From Nevskiales bacterium (lineage in GTDB: Bacteria; Pseudomonadota; Gammaproteobacteria; Nevskiales; Nevskiaceae): a DNA stretch of 7,200 nucleotides. The position numbers and the translations under genes were made by a program. Location of the stretch: the NCBI GenBank assembly GCA_022616655.1, contig JAKEEJ010000172.1, positions 1 through 7,200 of the forward strand. Reading direction: 5' to 3'. Positions 5,590 through 7,200 of this stretch are shown here, one piece after another; position 1 is the stretch's first letter, and each line of letters starts with the position of its first letter. A model generated the notes under the pieces. It was not told the DNA's origin. It was given only the letters and a program-made list of their open reading frames with translations, and did not search any database.

Positions 5590-6840
5590 TTACTGTTGTT
5601 TTTTGCGAGTACCGCCGCCGCCTTTGCGCTTTTTCGCCTTGCTCATCTGTTCCCGGACCCGCTCCATATCCACCTCGATTTTTTCGGTAGGCAAGCCCAG
5701 CAGGGTGTTCAACGGCGGGTAGATGTCCTGGTAGATCTGCATGCTGACGGCGAGGCTCTTCTGGAGATTGAAGAAGCCGCCGTAGCCCAGTTTCCAGTTG
5801 ATCCAGGGAATGGGGCCGTAGGCTCCCGGAACGCTCGTTTGTACGGCGGTTCCGTCTTTCTCCGTCATGTTGAACCACCAGGACAGGCCGTAGCCGCTGG
5901 CGACGTGAATGCCATTGGGCGGCGTAAACGGAGTACCGTGGAGCTGATCCGCGCGCATCTCATTTACCATCTTCTCGGACAGCACCCGCCTTCCCTTGAA
6001 CACGCCCAGACCCATGTGCATCTGCAGGAGATTCGTGTAGTCCTGCAGGTCGCAGCCGGCCCCGCCGCCAATGCGCGGGTTTCTGGTTTTCCCATACGTG
6101 AAGTGGGCCATCTCGCACGGGTCGCCCAGCCGCTTCTTGAACAGCGTGGCCCACTCTTCTTTCGTGACGACTTCGGCGATGCGTCCGGCAATATGGTAGG
6201 CCACGGCCGGCTGGTAATGATGCTTGCTGCCCGGGGGATATTGCACGCGATCATCTTTGGCGATCTCGTTGACAGACTTCTCCAGGGTCATGGTGCTGTC
6301 CGTGTCGTCCTTGCCGGGCTGAGGAATGCTCGGATGATTGGCCGGAATACCGTGCGTCTGTGACATCAACTGGCGAATCGTGATGGGACCCCGTTTGGAA
6401 CCGAACTGCGGCAGAAACGTCCTGATCGGATCCTCCAGCGAGATCAGACCGTCATCCACCAGGGTCATCAGACAGGTGCACGAGGCCAGTTTGGTGGCCG
6501 AGGCGATCAGGTGGGTAGTTTCCGGTGTATCGGTACCAAAGCCCTTGCGATAAAAAACCTTGTCCCGGGTAAACAGGACCAGGCCGATGCCCTCCAACTT
6601 GTCGGCGTCCACGGTTTGCTGGATGCGCTGGTCAATAAAACCAAGATCCAGCGAGAACGGATCCACGGGTGGTGCAGCAGGGGATGGGGCCAGCGGCGCC
6701 GCAGGCGCTGCACCGAAGCAGCGGCCGCTGAACCCGAACCCAGGCAGCGCAAGACCGGCTGTCGCGCCGGCCAGCGCTCTCATGAGTTCACGCCGCGTCA
6801 GCGCAGGGGCGACCCGTTTGCTGTTGGTTTCAGTCTGCAT
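5590..6840 (-). CDS. Exported serine hydrolase, beta-lactamase/esterase fold
   Basis: The 416-residue product belongs to the Beta-lactamase (PF00144) superfamily of penicillin-binding-protein-like serine hydrolases, which includes class C beta-lactamases, D-aminopeptidases and EstB-type esterases. The N-terminus has a Tat-like signal: TRREL at 15-19, a hydrophobic stretch at about 22-38, then an Ala/Pro-rich linker (44-59). The nucleophile motif SxxK is SATK at 114-117. The usual YxN appears as YQP at 209-211 (HYQPAVAYHIAGRI). The third motif (K/H-x-G) is not clear; SVPGAYGPIPW at 336-346 lies in its place. The last 16 residues are Lys/Gly-rich (KAKKRKGGGG...). The ATG at 6840 is chosen because AGGAGG lies 9 nt upstream; ATG 6870 in the same frame has no such site. 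The degenerate motifs argue against a dedicated beta-lactamase; the substrate is unknown. Confidence 0.9.
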   Translation of the reverse strand: MQTETNSKRVAPALTRRELMRALAGATAGLALPGFGFSGRCFGAAPAAPLAPSPAAPPVDPFSLDLGFIDQRIQQTVDADKLEGIGLVLFTRDKVFYRKGFGTDTPETTHLIASATKLASCTCLMTLVDDGLISLEDPIRTFLPQFGSKRGPITIRQLMSQTHGIPANHPSIPQPGKDDTDSTMTLEKSVNEIAKDDRVQYPPGSKHHYQPAVAYHIAGRIAEVVTKEEWATLFKKRLGDPCEMAHFTYGKTRNPRIGGGAGCDLQDYTNLLQMHMGLGVFKGRRVLSEKMVNEMRADQLHGTPFTPPNGIHVASGYGLSWWFNMTEKDGTAVQTSVPGAYGPIPWINWKLGYGGFFNLQKSLAVSMQIYQDIYPPLNTLLGLPTEKIEVDMERVREQMSKAKKRKGGGGTRKKQQ

Positions 6841-6872
6841 GGCCGCCTTCCTCCTCGAACGCCAGTCCATAC

Positions 6873-6902
6873 GTAACAGACGTGGCGTGCGGCGGTTGAC
6901 AA
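6873..6902 (-). promoter_or_regulatory. Weak candidate promoter for the serine hydrolase gene
   Basis: On the minus strand TTGTCA (6902-6897) is followed after 18 nt by TGTTAC (6878-6873), about 32 nt before the ATG at 6840. The -35 is good (5 of 6) and the -10 is poor, so this is tentative. The strong AGGAGG ribosome binding site falls downstream of it, as expected. Confidence 0.25.
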
Positions 6903-7013
6903 GCAGCAGGAGTGTTGCATCCGCAGATGGATTTCCCGCGGTACAACAGCAGCCAAGCCTCGCGCGCTGGGATCGCCATCCCGCTCAAAGACGCAATGAC
7001 ACTCCTTTTGCGT

Positions 7014-7039
7014 CCTCTCCCCACGAACGTGGAGAGAGG
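7014..7039. repeat. 12-bp imperfect hairpin of the CCTCTCCCC...GGAGAGAGG type
   Basis: CCTCTCCCCACG (7014-7025) pairs with CGTGGAGAGAGG (7028-7039) with one mismatch and a 2-nt gap. The CTCTCCCC/GGGGAGAG theme resembles a palindromic intergenic repeat I recall from many proteobacterial genomes. No T-run follows on either strand, so I do not call it a terminator. Confidence 0.65.
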
Positions 7040-7048
7040 GTATTCGTT

Positions 7049-7076
7049 ATTCAAATCTCCGGTCGCATCTGCGGAA
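7049..7076 (+). repeat. 28-nt direct repeat, copy 1
   Basis: This copy matches 7173-7200 at 27 of 28 positions; the single difference is T at 7056 versus C at 7180. The copies are 124 nt apart. The repeat contains the left arm of a 10-bp stem (7053-7062). Confidence 0.9.
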
Positions 7077-7155
7077 GTGAGCCGGGGATTTCAGCGCTTG
7101 CCTGTGGCAAACGCTGCCCGGTGAACCGGCGGGGGTGGGGCCCCGCCGACTTTTT
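7053..7155 (+). ncRNA. Candidate small structured RNA ending in an intrinsic terminator
   Basis: These 103 nt can fold as consecutive stems on the plus strand. Stem 1 pairs AAATCTCCGG (7053-7062) with CCGGGGATTT (7082-7091): nine Watson-Crick pairs and one G-U. Its inner part contains CGC-ATCT-GCG. Stem 2 follows with no gap: CAGCGCTTGCC (7092-7102) with GGCAAACGCTG (7106-7116), ten of eleven pairs, loop TGT. A short CCGGT-GA-ACCGG hairpin (7118-7129) shares three bases with the terminator stem at 7127-7148, so these two would compete. The element is followed by T5. No promoter was recognised, and I match it to no known RNA family. It could be an sRNA, a leader cut by the window edge, or a repeated palindromic element. 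Confidence 0.45.
7127..7155 (+). terminator. Rho-independent terminator
   Basis: CGGCGGGG (7127-7134) pairs perfectly with CCCCGCCG (7141-7148) around a 6-nt loop. After AC comes TTTTT at 7151-7155. This is a strong GC stem with a T-tract in plus-strand orientation. No protein gene ends just upstream on this strand, so it most likely ends a non-coding transcript. Confidence 0.75.
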
Positions 7156-7172
7156 CCGCCGCACGGGCCTCC

Positions 7173-7200
7173 ATTCAAACCTCCGGTCGCATCTGCGGAA
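7173..7200 (+). repeat. 28-nt direct repeat, copy 2 (cut by window edge)
   Basis: This copy repeats 7049-7076 with one substitution and runs to the last base of the window. The true repeat may be longer, possibly a full second copy of the 124-nt unit. Confidence 0.9.

Larger units (their letters stand above)
6841..7200. other. Non-coding, structure-rich region upstream of the hydrolase gene
   Basis: No protein gene is convincing in these 360 nt. A 70-codon plus frame (6912-7124) translates hairpin sequence and resembles nothing known. Instead there are successive inverted repeats, a clear terminator and a 28-nt direct repeat, listed separately. An extra 7-bp inverted repeat (GACGCAA 6990-6996 with TTGCGTC 7008-7014) directly precedes the hairpin at 7014. 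The ten bases CATCTGCGGA inside the direct repeat also occur inverted at 6920-6929. Confidence 0.65.

Noticed and set aside
5329..6363. A 344-codon plus-strand frame running through the ygfZ end and opposite the hydrolase
   Set aside because: It overlaps ygfZ in another frame and is antisense to a gene with SxxK and signal-peptide features and a strong ribosome binding site.
5590..6840. Class C beta-lactamase resistance gene
   Set aside because: YxN and KTG motifs are not conserved and the protein is longer with an Ala/Pro linker and a basic tail; a generic serine hydrolase is the safer call.
6912..7124. A 70-codon plus-strand frame ending just before the terminator
   Set aside because: It translates several hairpins and repeat sequences, has no ribosome binding site I can see and no recognisable motif; a non-coding explanation is better, though a small peptide cannot be excluded.
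7049..7200. CRISPR array
   Set aside because: Only two repeats with a 96-nt intervening sequence that itself holds hairpins and a terminator; spacing and content do not fit CRISPR.

Overview
The window looks like chromosomal DNA from a GC-rich gammaproteobacterium. The gene order sdhC-sdhD-sdhA-sdhB-sdhE-ygfX with a divergent ygfZ is a gammaproteobacterial arrangement. SdhA and SdhB are of the mitochondria-like type found, for example, in Xanthomonas and relatives. I place it near Xanthomonadales, Nevskiales or Chromatiales from remembered family resemblance only, so the order is uncertain.

Positions 124-4272, minus strand, hold a compact six-gene succinate dehydrogenase operon. SdhC and SdhD anchor heme b and the quinone site in the membrane, SdhA carries covalent FAD and oxidises succinate, and SdhB carries three Fe-S clusters. 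SdhE is the FAD-attachment factor for SdhA, and YgfX is a small membrane protein usually encoded with SdhE. Gene boundaries are tight (2-9 nt or overlapping), except for a 94-nt gap between sdhA and sdhB. Nearly all of that gap is filled by a 29-bp imperfect hairpin made of tandem heptamers, followed by a small palindrome with the sdhB ribosome binding site in its loop. sdhE has no ATG, GTG or TTG that keeps its conserved RG motif, and appears to start at CTG overlapping the sdhB stop.

Positions 4273-4633 form a 361-nt divergent intergenic region with several palindromes and an inverted pair of a dispersed-repeat-like sequence. ygfZ (4634-5563, plus strand) follows, encoding a folate-binding protein involved in Fe-S cluster maintenance. 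The neighbourhood therefore combines an Fe-S/FAD enzyme with two cofactor-related accessory factors.

Positions 5590-6840, minus strand, encode an apparently exported (Tat-like signal) serine hydrolase of the beta-lactamase/esterase fold. It converges on ygfZ with a 26-nt gap.

Positions 6841-7200 carry no convincing protein gene but are rich in structure: adjacent hairpins, a clear Rho-independent terminator, and a 28-nt direct repeat with a 124-nt period. Between the repeats, 7053-7155 can fold into consecutive stems ending in the terminator. This is the best candidate in the window for something undescribed: a small RNA or a repeated structured element whose second copy is cut by the window edge. 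Positions 1-123 hold no gene I can support.
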